Shown: positions 36,369 to 44,889 of the stretch, one piece after another
Layout of the letters: every line of letters begins with the position of its first letter
Position numbering within the stretch: the first letter of the stretch is position 1
From: JAWKRB01 sp041389885
GTDB taxonomy: Bacteria > Myxococcota_A > Polyangia > Polyangiales > Ga0077539
Assembly: GCA_041389885.1 (NCBI GenBank)
Contig: JAWKRB010000016.1
Location: 1-64,000 of the forward strand
Direction of reading: 5' to 3'
DNA length: 64,000 nt
The notes under the pieces: model-generated
The model's input: the letters and a program-made list of their open reading frames with translations, nothing else
The model's database searches: none
What the model was told of the DNA's origin: nothing
Translations under genes and position numbers: made by a program

Positions 36369-37118
36369 TCACTCGCCGGCGGTCGCGCAGCAGCGGAACC
36401 CGATCGAGTAGTCGTGGTACTGCGTGTTGTGCCCGCCGGTGCGGTACCAGCAGCCGTCGCCGTTCTGCGTGGTGTCCATGTAGTACCCGCCGCGGAAGGT
36501 GCCCGCGGGGTCGCTGGTCCACTCGTGGAGGTTGCCGACCATGTCGAAGACCCCGTGCTCGTTCGTGCAGCCGCCGTGCGCGCCGGTCAGCGCGAGGGTG
36601 CCCGGGAGCTGGTTGATCTGAGGGTCGTTCATCTGCGACATGCCCCAGAGGTACTGCGCCGTCGCGCTGAAGAGCCGCACCACCGGGTGCCAGCGGTGGT
36701 TCTCGTTGCAGCGCCCCTGGTCGCGCGTGTTGCCGTAGCCGAAGTTGCGCTGCCGAGGACCCCGGCACGCGCGAAACCACTCGGCCTCGCCGCAGAGACG
36801 CTTGCCCGCCCGCGCGCACGCTCGGGTCGCCTGCACCTGCGAGATGTACCCCTGCGGCACCACGCCCCGAGCGCTCACCGCGCGGACCTGAGCCGTCCCG
36901 GGGTTGAGGTACGGCGAGAAGGGCCGCTCCTCACCGCTCGGGAGGATCTCCACCAGCGACGCCTCGAAGCGATCGATGCAGAAGCCGTTCACGTAGGCCA
37001 TGCCCCTCGGGCACTGCACCTGCGACCGCGCCGGGCGCGCGCCCAGCGTGACGACCGCCGCGACGACTCCGACTGCGAGGAGCGTGCTCGTCGCGCGAGA
37101 CCCTGTCGGCTTCTGCAT
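36369..37118 (-). CDS. Exported SUMF1 / formylglycine-generating-enzyme-like domain protein
   Basis: 249 residues. A signal peptide (VGVVAAVVTLGARPARS) precedes CPRGMAYVNGFCIDRFEAS, the usual SUMF1 opening, then TRACARAGKRLCGEAEWFRACRG and VFDMVGNLHEWTSDPAGTFRGG, and the end ...DYSIGFRCC. The fold is that of formylglycine-generating enzymes and C-type lectin-like relatives. The C-terminal strand lacks the usual pair of active-site cysteines with the RYRVAAR-type ending, so true sulfatase-activating activity is doubtful; many exported myxobacterial members are non-catalytic. A strong GGAGG site sits eight bases before the ATG. Confidence 0.88.
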   Translation of the reverse strand: MQKPTGSRATSTLLAVGVVAAVVTLGARPARSQVQCPRGMAYVNGFCIDRFEASLVEILPSGEERPFSPYLNPGTAQVRAVSARGVVPQGYISQVQATRACARAGKRLCGEAEWFRACRGPRQRNFGYGNTRDQGRCNENHRWHPVVRLFSATAQYLWGMSQMNDPQINQLPGTLALTGAHGGCTNEHGVFDMVGNLHEWTSDPAGTFRGGYYMDTTQNGDGCWYRTGGHNTQYHDYSIGFRCCATAGE

Positions 37119-37359
37119 GCCCTCGACCTCCGTGAATCACGTGGGCTGGCCAATGCTGTCACGGTGAAGGGCGTCTCACGGTGGCAGCGCTAGGGCGGCG
37201 CGTCGCGCCGAAAGCTAAGTCCACGCAACAGGTGGCGGAGGACTCCTTTAGCCAGCGCCCGAAATGTTGACAAGGGCGCCGCGGTAGAATTCGGCGCGCG
37301 CAACGCGTGCACGCACGAGGTGCTTGACGTCGCGGGCCGTCGCGAGATCCTCCCGCGCG
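37119..37359. other. Intergenic region upstream of argJ
   Basis: 241 bases between divergent genes. It contains TTGACA at 37267-37272 and TAGAAT at 37285-37290, only 12 bases apart, which is too close for a normal sigma-70 promoter. No ARG-box or RNA structure could be assigned. Confidence 0.4.
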
Positions 37360-38586
37360 ATGACCACCAGCACGTTCGACGCGCGCCTCGCCCATCCGCT
37401 CCCGCACCTGGCGCCGTCGCCGCGCACGCTCTCGCAGGTGCGCGGGCTGCGCGCCGCGGGCGTCGCCGCGGGCATCAAGGCGAGCGGGAACCCCGACGTC
37501 GCCCTGCTGGTCAGCGACGCCCCCGCCGCCTGCGCGGGGGTGTTCACGCAGAACCTCCTCGCCGCCGCGCCGGTGATCGTGTCGAAGGAGCACCTCGCGC
37601 GCAGCGGCGGGATGATCCGCGCGTGGGTGGTCAACAGCGGCAACGCCAACGCGTGCACCGGCGAGCAGGGCCTCGCCGACGCGCGCGAGATGTGCGAGCG
37701 CGTCGCGCGCCTGGTGGGATGCGAGCCGTGGGAGGTGCTGGTGTGCAGCACGGGCGTCATCGGGCAGCCGCTGCCGATGCACCGCGTTCGCGAAGGAATC
37801 GACGCCGCCTTCGCGGCGCTCTCGGGCGAGGTCGAGGCGGGGCGGCGGTTCCTCTCCGCGATCATGACCACCGACGCGTTCCCCAAGGAGCACGGCGCCG
37901 CGGCGAAGGGCGCGAGCGTCGCGGGGGTGTGCAAGGGCGCGGGGATGATCCACCCCGACATGGCGACCATGCTGGCCTTCGTCGCCACCGACGCGCGCGC
38001 CTCGGCGAGCGAGCTCCGCGAGGCCATCGGCCCCGTCGCGGCGCGGAGCTTCAACGCCGTGCACGTCGACACGCACCCGAGCACCAACGACACCTTCTTT
38101 CTGATCTCCACCGGGCTCGGAGACGCGGCGCTGAGCGAGGTGCGGGCCGAGGTCGACGCCGTGGCCGCGCGCCTCGCGTGGCTCATCGCCCGCGACGGCG
38201 AGGGCGCGACGAAGGTCACCACCGTCACCGTGCGCGGCGCCCGCGACGACGCCGCCGCGAAGTCGGTGGCCGAGCTCATCGCGAGCTCCGCGCTGGTGCG
38301 CACCGCCCTCTTCGGCAACGACCCGAACTGGGGTCGCTTCGTGAGCCAGGTCGGAAACTCCAGGGCGGTGCGCAGCGTCGACGGCCTGCGCTGCGTGCTC
38401 CAGGGGATCACCGTCTACGAGCGAGGCGCCCCCGCGAGCTTCGACCGCGACGCCGCGTCCCGCGCCATGCGCGCGGAGGACGTCTCCCTCGAGATCGAGC
38501 TGCGCGAGGGCGACGGCGCCGCCTCGCTGATGACCAGCGACCTGGGCTACCGCTACGTCGAGGTCAACGCCGAGTACACCACCTGA
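37360..38586 (+). CDS. argJ: Bifunctional ornithine acetyltransferase / N-acetylglutamate synthase
   Basis: 408 residues from ATG 37360. ArgJ recycles the acetyl group from N-acetylornithine to glutamate and may also use acetyl-CoA. It is made as a precursor cleaved at a conserved Thr, here Thr203 in MIHPDMATMLAF. Other family motifs are NSGNANACTGEQG, VCSTGVIGQPLP, VDTHPSTNDTFFLI and ALFGNDPNWGRF. The length equals that of typical ArgJ. No other arginine genes flank it. Whether it is bifunctional or only an ornithine acetyltransferase cannot be read from sequence. Confidence 0.96.
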   Translation: MTTSTFDARLAHPLPHLAPSPRTLSQVRGLRAAGVAAGIKASGNPDVALLVSDAPAACAGVFTQNLLAAAPVIVSKEHLARSGGMIRAWVVNSGNANACTGEQGLADAREMCERVARLVGCEPWEVLVCSTGVIGQPLPMHRVREGIDAAFAALSGEVEAGRRFLSAIMTTDAFPKEHGAAAKGASVAGVCKGAGMIHPDMATMLAFVATDARASASELREAIGPVAARSFNAVHVDTHPSTNDTFFLISTGLGDAALSEVRAEVDAVAARLAWLIARDGEGATKVTTVTVRGARDDAAAKSVAELIASSALVRTALFGNDPNWGRFVSQVGNSRAVRSVDGLRCVLQGITVYERGAPASFDRDAASRAMRAEDVSLEIELREGDGAASLMTSDLGYRYVEVNAEYTT

Positions 38587-38593
38587 GCGCGGC

Positions 38594-38977
38594 TCAGCGC
38601 GGCGCGTGCCGCTCGAGGCCCGAGGTGGGGAATCCCGCGACGCCGCCGTCTTGCGGCGGGCACCGCATGCGGCACGTGAACTGCCCCGTGACGCAGCTCC
38701 GCACGCAGCGCGACGAGTTCGCCGCGCAGCGGTTGGAGCAGCGCTCGAAGGCCTCGTCGCAGTGGAGCAGGCACTCCTGAATCTGCCGCGGCGTCGACGG
38801 CCCGTTCACCGGGTTGCCGCTGGGGTCGACGCGCTGGGGCGGCGCGCCGGGCGGCGGCGCCGAGGGGCCCGAACGAATGCGCGTAGGCCCGATGCGCCGG
38901 GGCTGCGCGGGCACGGCGTGGAGAAAGGCCACGAAGGCCACCGCGCCCAGGGCGCCCGCTGCGAGACCGCGCTTCAT
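38594..38977 (-). CDS. Small secreted Cys-rich protein
   Basis: 127 residues from ATG 38977; a TTG 15 bases upstream is in frame. Signal peptide MKRGLAAGALGAVAFVAFLHA with cleavage near VPAQP. A Pro-rich stretch (SAPPPGAPPQRVDPS) is followed by a helical-looking Cys cluster of the form CLLHCDEAFERCSNRC, then RCVRSCVTGQFTCRMRC. The regular spacing of Cys pairs by three residues suggests a disulfide-linked helical hairpin. No family is recognised. Its end is seven bases from the convergent argJ stop. Confidence 0.8.
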   Translation of the reverse strand: MKRGLAAGALGAVAFVAFLHAVPAQPRRIGPTRIRSGPSAPPPGAPPQRVDPSGNPVNGPSTPRQIQECLLHCDEAFERCSNRCAANSSRCVRSCVTGQFTCRMRCPPQDGGVAGFPTSGLERHAPR

Positions 38978-39020
38978 GCGTCCAGCGAACAACGAAGCGC
39001 CAGGGGCGTCAAGCCGACCG

Positions 39021-39881
39021 CTACCTCCAGACGTAGAAGCCCTCGCCCGATTTCTTACCGAGCTTGCCCGCGCGCACCATCTGACGGAGCAGCGCCGGCG
39101 GTCGAAACTGCTCGCCCACCTCGCGGTGCAGGTGCTCGAGGATCGCGAGGCGCACGTCGAGGCCCACGAGGTCGGTGAGCCGCAGCGGACCCATGGGGTG
39201 GCGGTAGCCGAGCTCCATCGCCTTGTCGATGTCTTCGGCCGAGGCCACGCCGCCCTCGAGCATGCGAATCGCCTCCGCGCCGAGGGCGACGCCGAGTCGG
39301 CTCGTCGCGAACCCCGGCACGTCGCGCACCACGATGGGCGTCTTGCCGAGCTGCGCCGCGAAGCCCAGCGCGCGGTCGATCACCTCGTCGCGGGTGCGCA
39401 CGCCGCGCACGACCTCGAGCAGCTCCATCACCGGCACGGGGTTGAAGAAGTGCAGGCCCACCACCCGCGAGGGGTCGCGCACCGCGCTGGCGATCTCGGT
39501 GATCGAGAGCGACGACGTGTTGCTCCCGAGGAGCGCGTCGGCGGGCGCCGCGGCGTCGACGCGCGTGAAGAGCTCGCGCTTGAGCGCCATGCGCTCGGGC
39601 GCCGCCTCGACCACGAGCTGCGCGTCGGACACGGCGGCGTCGAGGTCGGTGGTCCACCGCACGCGAGCGATCGCGGCGTCGCGGGCGGCGGCGTCGAGCC
39701 TCCCCTTCGAGACCATGCGCTCCAGCGACGCGCGCACGCCCTCGCGGCCGCGGCTCAGCGCAGCGTCGTCGACGTCGGTCACCGCCACCGAGGCGCCCGT
39801 GACCGCGCACACCTGCGCGATGCCGTGACCCATGGTCCCTGCGCCGATGACGGCGACCCTCGCGAACAAGACCTCGCTCAT
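39021..39881 (-). CDS. hbd: 3-hydroxybutyryl-CoA (3-hydroxyacyl-CoA) dehydrogenase
   Basis: 286 residues, the usual length of single-function enzymes. NAD-binding motif VAVIGAGTMGHGIAQVCA, then LLGSNTSSLSITEIA, VVGLHFFNPVPVMELLEVV with the catalytic His-Glu region, and the C-terminal DVPGFATSRLGVAL and HPMGPLRLTDLVGLDV. It interconverts 3-hydroxyacyl-CoA and acetoacyl-CoA in fatty-acid or butanoate metabolism. The ATG at 39881 is used; there is no clear Shine-Dalgarno site. It lies 14 bases downstream of the MerR/TPR gene and may share its transcript. Confidence 0.95.
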   Translation of the reverse strand: MSEVLFARVAVIGAGTMGHGIAQVCAVTGASVAVTDVDDAALSRGREGVRASLERMVSKGRLDAAARDAAIARVRWTTDLDAAVSDAQLVVEAAPERMALKRELFTRVDAAAPADALLGSNTSSLSITEIASAVRDPSRVVGLHFFNPVPVMELLEVVRGVRTRDEVIDRALGFAAQLGKTPIVVRDVPGFATSRLGVALGAEAIRMLEGGVASAEDIDKAMELGYRHPMGPLRLTDLVGLDVRLAILEHLHREVGEQFRPPALLRQMVRAGKLGKKSGEGFYVWR

Positions 39882-39895
39882 GGGAGGCGCGTGTA

Positions 39896-41338
39896 TCACG
39901 TCGCCGCGGGCTCGGGCAGGGCGTTCGGCTCGTCGCCCCCCCGCATCGCCCCCCTCGCCGCGCGCCCCACCGCGCCGGGCACGCCAGCGGCCCGCGCCAG
40001 CCACGCCCGCTCCGCCTCGACCTCGCCGTCCTCCCGCGCCATCCGCGCCCGCAGGAGCCAGGCGTTGCCCTCCACGCGCCCGAGCTCTCCCGTGGCCCTG
40101 GCCCTGTCGTCCTCGGGCACCGCGTCGAGCTGTTCGATCAGCGCGTCGCAGGTCCGCCGCGCGACGCCTCGCAGGCGCGTCGCCTCGGGCATCGCCGCCG
40201 CCGTCTGCGCCGCGACGAGCATCGCCCGGGCGCGCTCCGGAGGCTCGCCGTCGTCGAAGCTCAGCGCCGCGAGGCGCGCCGGCACGTGCGCGGCCTCGAG
40301 CGGCGTGCGGCGGTCGACGTGGTAGAGCAGCTCCGCGGCGAGGGAGAACGCCAGCGCCAGGCTCCACCGGGGCCGCGCCGCGAGCGCGCGCCCCACGCTG
40401 TCCCTCGCGTCGGCGTAGCGACGGCCATCGAGGTGCGCCACGCCGAGCGCGAGCTCGACCCACGCGTTGCGCACGTCGGCGGCGAGGGCCTGACGGGCGC
40501 ACTCTCCCAGCCGGCGCGCCGACTGCGTGCCCAGGGTGAGCCGCAGGCGCTCCCGCCATGCCTCGGGCTCAGACCTCGACTCAAGCACCACGAGTCGCAG
40601 CGTCGCGCCCTCGATGGACGCCGGGGCGGCCGGGAGGAACGACGCGGGGCCGACCCTCGACGTCTCGTCCACCACCCCCCGGAGCGTCGCCTCCCAGGAC
40701 TCCCGCTCGAGCTGGTCCCACGCCGCCGACAGCACCGCGCGCACCGCGCGCCGGGCGCGCTCGCTGCGGCCGAGGGCGTCCTCGATGCGCTCCGTAGAGC
40801 CGACCTCGCCGAAGAGCGCGCCGGCCATCTCGCCCTGCATCCCGCGCAGCGCGGCCACGCCGCGGGAGAGCCGTCGGAGCGCGAGGTCCCTCGAGGCGGG
40901 GTCGAGGGAGAGCAGCTCGCCCAGCGCCGCGCGCATGCCGCCGTCGAGCTCGGGCGCGTCGCCGAAGCCCACCTCCGCCGCGAGCGCGCGGGTGGGCTCG
41001 TCGAGGTTCTCTCTCGACACGGGCATCGGCGACCGCTCCCGAGGGCTCAGCATGCGCCCCACCCGCGCCACCTCGCTCAACGGCGAGTCTGGGACGAGCC
41101 GCTCCATCACCCGCCCGACCCGCGAGAGCGGCACGCCCTCCGCGCGGAGCACCCGGATCCTGCGGAGCGCCTCGACGTGACGTCGGTCGTACCAGGCCAC
41201 CGTCGCGCTCGTCTTCTCGGGCGGAGGGAGCAGACCCAGGGAGAGGTAGTGATGAATCGCGTCGCGGGTCACCCCCGACATCGACTCCAGCATCCCGATG
41301 CGAAACCGCTTCGCGCGGTCGCGAGGTGGACCGTTCAT
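39896..41338 (-). CDS. MerR-family regulator with long TPR-like C-terminal region
   Basis: 480 residues. The N-terminal winged HTH of the MerR type spans about residues 10-80: RFRIGMLESMSGVTRDAIHHYLSLGLLPPP written here in two parts as FRIGMLESMSGVTRDAIHH and YLSLGLLPPP, then WYDRRHVEALRRIRVLRAEG. The remaining 380 residues are helical, with Ala/Leu/Arg-rich pairs reminiscent of TPR units (AWVELALGVAHLDGRRYADA, RDSVGRALAARPRWSLALA). Ordinary MerR proteins are about 130-150 residues, so this is a fusion. Its ATG overlaps the lnt stop (ATGA), placing it at the end of a lipid kinase-lnt-regulator operon. Effector unknown. Confidence 0.85.
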   Translation of the reverse strand: MNGPPRDRAKRFRIGMLESMSGVTRDAIHHYLSLGLLPPPEKTSATVAWYDRRHVEALRRIRVLRAEGVPLSRVGRVMERLVPDSPLSEVARVGRMLSPRERSPMPVSRENLDEPTRALAAEVGFGDAPELDGGMRAALGELLSLDPASRDLALRRLSRGVAALRGMQGEMAGALFGEVGSTERIEDALGRSERARRAVRAVLSAAWDQLERESWEATLRGVVDETSRVGPASFLPAAPASIEGATLRLVVLESRSEPEAWRERLRLTLGTQSARRLGECARQALAADVRNAWVELALGVAHLDGRRYADARDSVGRALAARPRWSLALAFSLAAELLYHVDRRTPLEAAHVPARLAALSFDDGEPPERARAMLVAAQTAAAMPEATRLRGVARRTCDALIEQLDAVPEDDRARATGELGRVEGNAWLLRARMAREDGEVEAERAWLARAAGVPGAVGRAARGAMRGGDEPNALPEPAAT

Positions 41339-42810
41339 TTCGACTCGCTCCCTGCGCGCCGCCCGAGCCAGCACGCGACGATCAGCAGCGCCAGCGCGCC
41401 GCGCGGCCCCCATACGATCACCCTTGGGGCCGCGGCGTGAAGCCCGAGCGCGACCTTCGGCGTCGCGCGGAGCACCGTCATCACCCCCTGCGGCGCGACG
41501 GCGACGATCGCCCCCGACGCGTCGACGTGCGCGCTGCGGCCCGTGTTCGACGCGCGCACGAGGTCGCGCCGGAGCTCGATCGCGCGCCACCGCGACGCGA
41601 GCAGGTGCTGGTCGTTGTTCGCCGCGTCGAACCAGGCGTCGTTCGTGACGTTCACCAGGAGGTCGACCCCGTCGAGCTCGGCGCCCGCGTCGGGGAGCGT
41701 GTCTTCGAAGCAGTTCATCACGCCGATCTCATTGCGCCCCAACGAGATACGCTGTGGACGCTCGCCCGGAGAGACGCCCCCTCCCCCGGTCACGGCCGCG
41801 TGCAGCCCGTCGTGCCACGCCGCCACTGGGACGTACTCGCCGAAGGGCAGCAGACGTCGCTTGGCGACGGGCGCCGGCCACGCGCCGTCGGCGTCTCTCA
41901 AGAAGACCGCGTTGTAGCGACGCGCCGGGCCACGCGCCATCGCGCCAAAGAGCAGCGCGCCGGACCACCCTGGGAGCGCCTGGGGCGCGACCTCGCCGTC
42001 GATCGCCGCGCGCGTCGAGAGCTCGTACGGAAAGGCCGCTTCGTGCCACACGGTGAGCGCCGCGCCCTGCGCGCCCTCGCGGGTCAGCGCGTCGAGCCTC
42101 GCGTGAATCGCGCGCTGCGCGCTCGGGTCCCAGCGCGCCGCGGCACCCACCACGGGCTGCACCAGCGCCACCGCCAGCGACGCCGCCCTCGACCGCGCGT
42201 CGCGGACCTGCTCGAGGCGCGCGCCGCCGTACCCGACGAGCGCGAGCAGGCACGCCAGCGCGACGACAAGTCCGCGCGGTCTCCGGGCCGCGACGCCCTC
42301 GAAGGCGAGCGCGGCGAGCCCGACGAGCGCCGCGCCGAGGCCCTCGACGCCCACGAGGTCCGCCGCCTGGGCGAGGCGAGGCGCGTCGATGAGGGGGAGC
42401 GCCAGCGGGTACGGAAAGACCCTCGGTCCGTACCGCAGCGCCGCCCAGGTCGCCGCGGTCGCCGCCAGCGGCCCGCCGAGCGCGGGGCGCGCCCGCGCCG
42501 CGAGGTCTCCGGCGAGGCCCATCGCGGCGCCCATCCAGAGCGACGCGACGCCGAGGCACAGCGCGCCGAGCGCGAGGGGCGCGCCCGTAAAGCGCGCGAC
42601 GGTCTCGACGAGCCACGCGCCGGTCACCGCGAAGGCGACCACCCCCGCCGCGAGCCAGGCCCGCCGCGCCTGCCGCGGGGTCGCGCGGTGGAGCGACGCG
42701 GCGAGGAGCCCGAAGGTCAGCGAGCACAGCGGCGTCGCGCCGAAGGGCGGCATCGCCAGGGCGAGCGAGAGCCCCGCGGCCGCGCCCAGGCCCACCCTCC
42801 TCGCGGTCAC
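41335..42810 (-). CDS. lnt: Apolipoprotein N-acyltransferase
   Basis: 491 residues from GTG 42810. An N-terminal membrane region of about eight hydrophobic segments is followed by a nitrilase-like periplasmic domain and a final TM segment. The catalytic residues are recognisable: Glu in TVWHEAAFPYE (near residue 253), Lys in VAKRRLLPFGEYVP (near 318) and Cys in GVMNCFEDTLPD (near 365); here NCFED stands where most enzymes have ICYE. Lnt adds the third acyl chain to lipoproteins, of which this window encodes many. It overlaps the upstream lipid kinase (GTGA) and the downstream MerR gene (ATGA). Confidence 0.92.
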   Translation of the reverse strand: MTARRVGLGAAAGLSLALAMPPFGATPLCSLTFGLLAASLHRATPRQARRAWLAAGVVAFAVTGAWLVETVARFTGAPLALGALCLGVASLWMGAAMGLAGDLAARARPALGGPLAATAATWAALRYGPRVFPYPLALPLIDAPRLAQAADLVGVEGLGAALVGLAALAFEGVAARRPRGLVVALACLLALVGYGGARLEQVRDARSRAASLAVALVQPVVGAAARWDPSAQRAIHARLDALTREGAQGAALTVWHEAAFPYELSTRAAIDGEVAPQALPGWSGALLFGAMARGPARRYNAVFLRDADGAWPAPVAKRRLLPFGEYVPVAAWHDGLHAAVTGGGGVSPGERPQRISLGRNEIGVMNCFEDTLPDAGAELDGVDLLVNVTNDAWFDAANNDQHLLASRWRAIELRRDLVRASNTGRSAHVDASGAIVAVAPQGVMTVLRATPKVALGLHAAAPRVIVWGPRGALALLIVACWLGRRAGSESK

Positions 42811-43751
42811 GCGCGCAGGATCGAGATCGCCGAAGGCAGCACCCGGAGCTTCACCGGCAGCCTCCCCGCGGCCTCGCCGTCGACGTCGAGCAGCACGTCG
42901 TCGTCGGTCAGCGCGTCGATCTCGACCACGCTCCCCTTGGCGACGACGATCCCGCGCTCTTCGAGGTGCTCGCCCTTGTAGAGCTTCGGAAAGCTCCGCG
43001 CGATGTCGGCCAGGGACAGGTCGCCGACGATGACGACATCGAGGAGACCGTCGGCGCAGTCGGCCTGCGGCGCCACGAGCATGCCCCCCCCGAAGGCGCG
43101 CCCGTTCGCGACCGCGACGGTGAGCGCCGGGCCCTCGTACACGCAGACGTCGTCGACCCTCACCCGCACGCCCTGGTGCCGCCAGCCCGCGAGGCCGCGC
43201 AGCGTCGCGACGAGGTAGGCCGACTTGCCCGTGAGCCACTTCGGCCCGTTGGCGATGAGGAAATCGACGCGACCCGAGAGACCGCACGAGGTGATGTTCG
43301 TGAAGGTCATGCGCGCGCGCTCGCCCCCGGCGGGGCGGCTCGCCTCGACGACGCCGAGGTCGACGAGGGAGGGCTTCGCGCGGGCGATCCAGCTCGCGAC
43401 GTCGCGAGGCGCCGAGGGGATGCCCAGGGTGCGCGCCGCGAAGTCTCCGCCGGTGCCAGCGGGGAGCAACGCGAAGGCGGTCTCCTCGCACGGGGTCAGG
43501 GCGCCGTCGGCGGTGAGCAGGGCGTCGCAGGCGTCGTGAAACGTGCCGTCGCCCCCCATCACACCGACGATGGGCGCGCGCTTCGCGACCAGCTCTCGGA
43601 TCACCTCCGCGAGGTGCGCGCGGCCACCCGTTCGGTGCACCCTCGCCGAGAGCCCGGCAGCCATGAGCTCGCGGCACATGTCCCCCACGAGCCTGCCCGC
43701 GCGCCCGCCGCCGGCCGCAGGGTTCACCACCAGATCGATCTCGCGCCCCAC
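42807..43751 (-). CDS. Diacylglycerol/lipid kinase family protein (YegS/DgkB type)
   Basis: 314 residues from GTG 43751, seven bases after a GAGGG site; a GTG at 43757 is too close to that site. The DAGK catalytic domain has LVVNPAAGGGRAGRL, VGVMGGDGTFHDACDALL and ALLPAGTGGDFAAR; the C-terminal half has FGGGMLVAPQADCADGLLDVV and LLDVDGEAAGRLPV, all standard for soluble lipid kinases. It would phosphorylate a diacylglycerol or ceramide-like lipid with ATP, recycling lipid released in envelope synthesis. First gene of an overlapping operon with lnt and a MerR/TPR regulator. Confidence 0.93.
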   Translation of the reverse strand: MGREIDLVVNPAAGGGRAGRLVGDMCRELMAAGLSARVHRTGGRAHLAEVIRELVAKRAPIVGVMGGDGTFHDACDALLTADGALTPCEETAFALLPAGTGGDFAARTLGIPSAPRDVASWIARAKPSLVDLGVVEASRPAGGERARMTFTNITSCGLSGRVDFLIANGPKWLTGKSAYLVATLRGLAGWRHQGVRVRVDDVCVYEGPALTVAVANGRAFGGGMLVAPQADCADGLLDVVIVGDLSLADIARSFPKLYKGEHLEERGIVVAKGSVVEIDALTDDDVLLDVDGEAAGRLPVKLRVLPSAISILRA

Positions 43752-43872
43752 GCTCACTCCCTCTTCAGGCCGACGATGGCCGCGAAGGGGTAGCACGTCC
43801 CGACGCCGCGCGGAATCGTCGACGGGCCCGTCGAATGGCGCCGCGGGGCGCCAGGCGCCATGATGCCTCGCC

Positions 43873-44794
43873 GTGCGCCTCGCCCTCGCCCTCGCCCTGC
43901 TCTCCGCGTGCACCCTCGAACCCGCCGGGGGCGACTGCGCGTCCGACCAGCGCGAGGCGTGCCGGGCCGACGGCGACTGCCGCTGCGGCGCGCCCTGCGT
44001 CCCGGGCACCGCCTGCCCCGACGGCGCCGAGGGCCCCGAAGGCTGCGCCTCCCTGGGTGACGGCGGGGGGGTGTGCGTCGACATCGCCTGGCTCACCGGG
44101 CTCCCTCGTGGCCGGGTGCCCTGCGGCGCGTCGACCTGCGAGGCGGCGACCGCGCAGTGCGTGCAGTGGGCCGACGGCGCCGTCGGCTGCGCGCCCCGGT
44201 GCGAGTCCAACGGCGGCTGCGACAGCGGCTGCTGCACGGCGCTGCGCGACGCCCGGGGCGCCGACCTCGGCAGCGTGTGCGCGCCCGGCCCCGGCTACCG
44301 CTGCGCGGCCGACACCCCCGCGGGCCGCAGCTGCGACCCGCCCTGCGACCCCGGCGCGCTCTGCGCGAGCTGGGACGGGGCGCCGCGGTGCCTCCGCGGT
44401 GCGGCCCCGAGGGCGAGTGGGCGCCACCTGCTGCGCGGCTCAGGGCGGTCTCCCGGTCTGCCTCCCCGACGCGCGCCGCTGCGAGGCGCCGCCGACGGTT
44501 CGACCCGCGTGCACCTCCCTCGACGCGTGCGTCGAGGTCACCTGGGCTGCGCTTGGAACCCGATGCGCTGCAGGCGATTCGATCGAGGTCCACGTCAAGA
44601 ACAACTGCGCGCAGCCCGCCGACGTGGTGATCTGCTACGAGCGCCGCGAGGGCGCGTGCGCGTGCGCCGTGCACCGGGCGATCGCGCCGGGGAGCTCCCC
44701 CGAGGCGCCCTCCTGGGCGTGCGCCGCGACGGGGCGCTACGTGATCAGCGCGAGGGCCGCCGGCGACGCCGACGCGTGCCACAGCGGCTGCTGA
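43873..44794 (+). CDS. Cys-rich lipoprotein, reading frame interrupted near 44400-44430
   Basis: Begins at GTG 43873 with a lipoprotein signal (LALALALLSAC, lipobox LSAC) and a Cys-rich body (CRCGAPCVPGTACPDG, GGCDSGCCTALRDARG). The coherent frame ends at about APRCLR. The natural continuation CGPEGEWA lies in a second frame, and TCCAAQGGLPVCLPD onward to GDADACHSGC and the TGA at 44794 lies in a third. So two indels within about 30 bases are needed to read one protein of about 305 residues. The last 80 residues (SIEVHVKNNCAQPADVVICY) resemble a small beta domain. No family is recognised. It may be a pseudogene or an assembly error. Confidence 0.65.
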
Positions 44795-44873
44795 CGGCCG
44801 CGGGGCCCGCGACGGGGCGGCGAGGGTGAAGTGCGCGGGTGCGGGCGAGAACTCCCCTCCGCGCCCGTGGTTT

Positions 44874-44882
44874 TGTTACGAT
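44874..44882 (+). promoter_or_regulatory. Extended -10 element before the Hsp70 gene
   Basis: TG, one base, then TACGAT at 44877-44882, eight bases before the ATG at 44890. No -35 is evident. If used, the transcript would begin at or next to the start codon. Confidence 0.35.
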
Positions 44883-44889
44883 CCCAGGA

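Noticed and set aside
37267..37290. TTGACA and TAGAAT upstream of argJ as a promoter
   Set aside because: The spacing is 12 bases, too short for a sigma-70 promoter.
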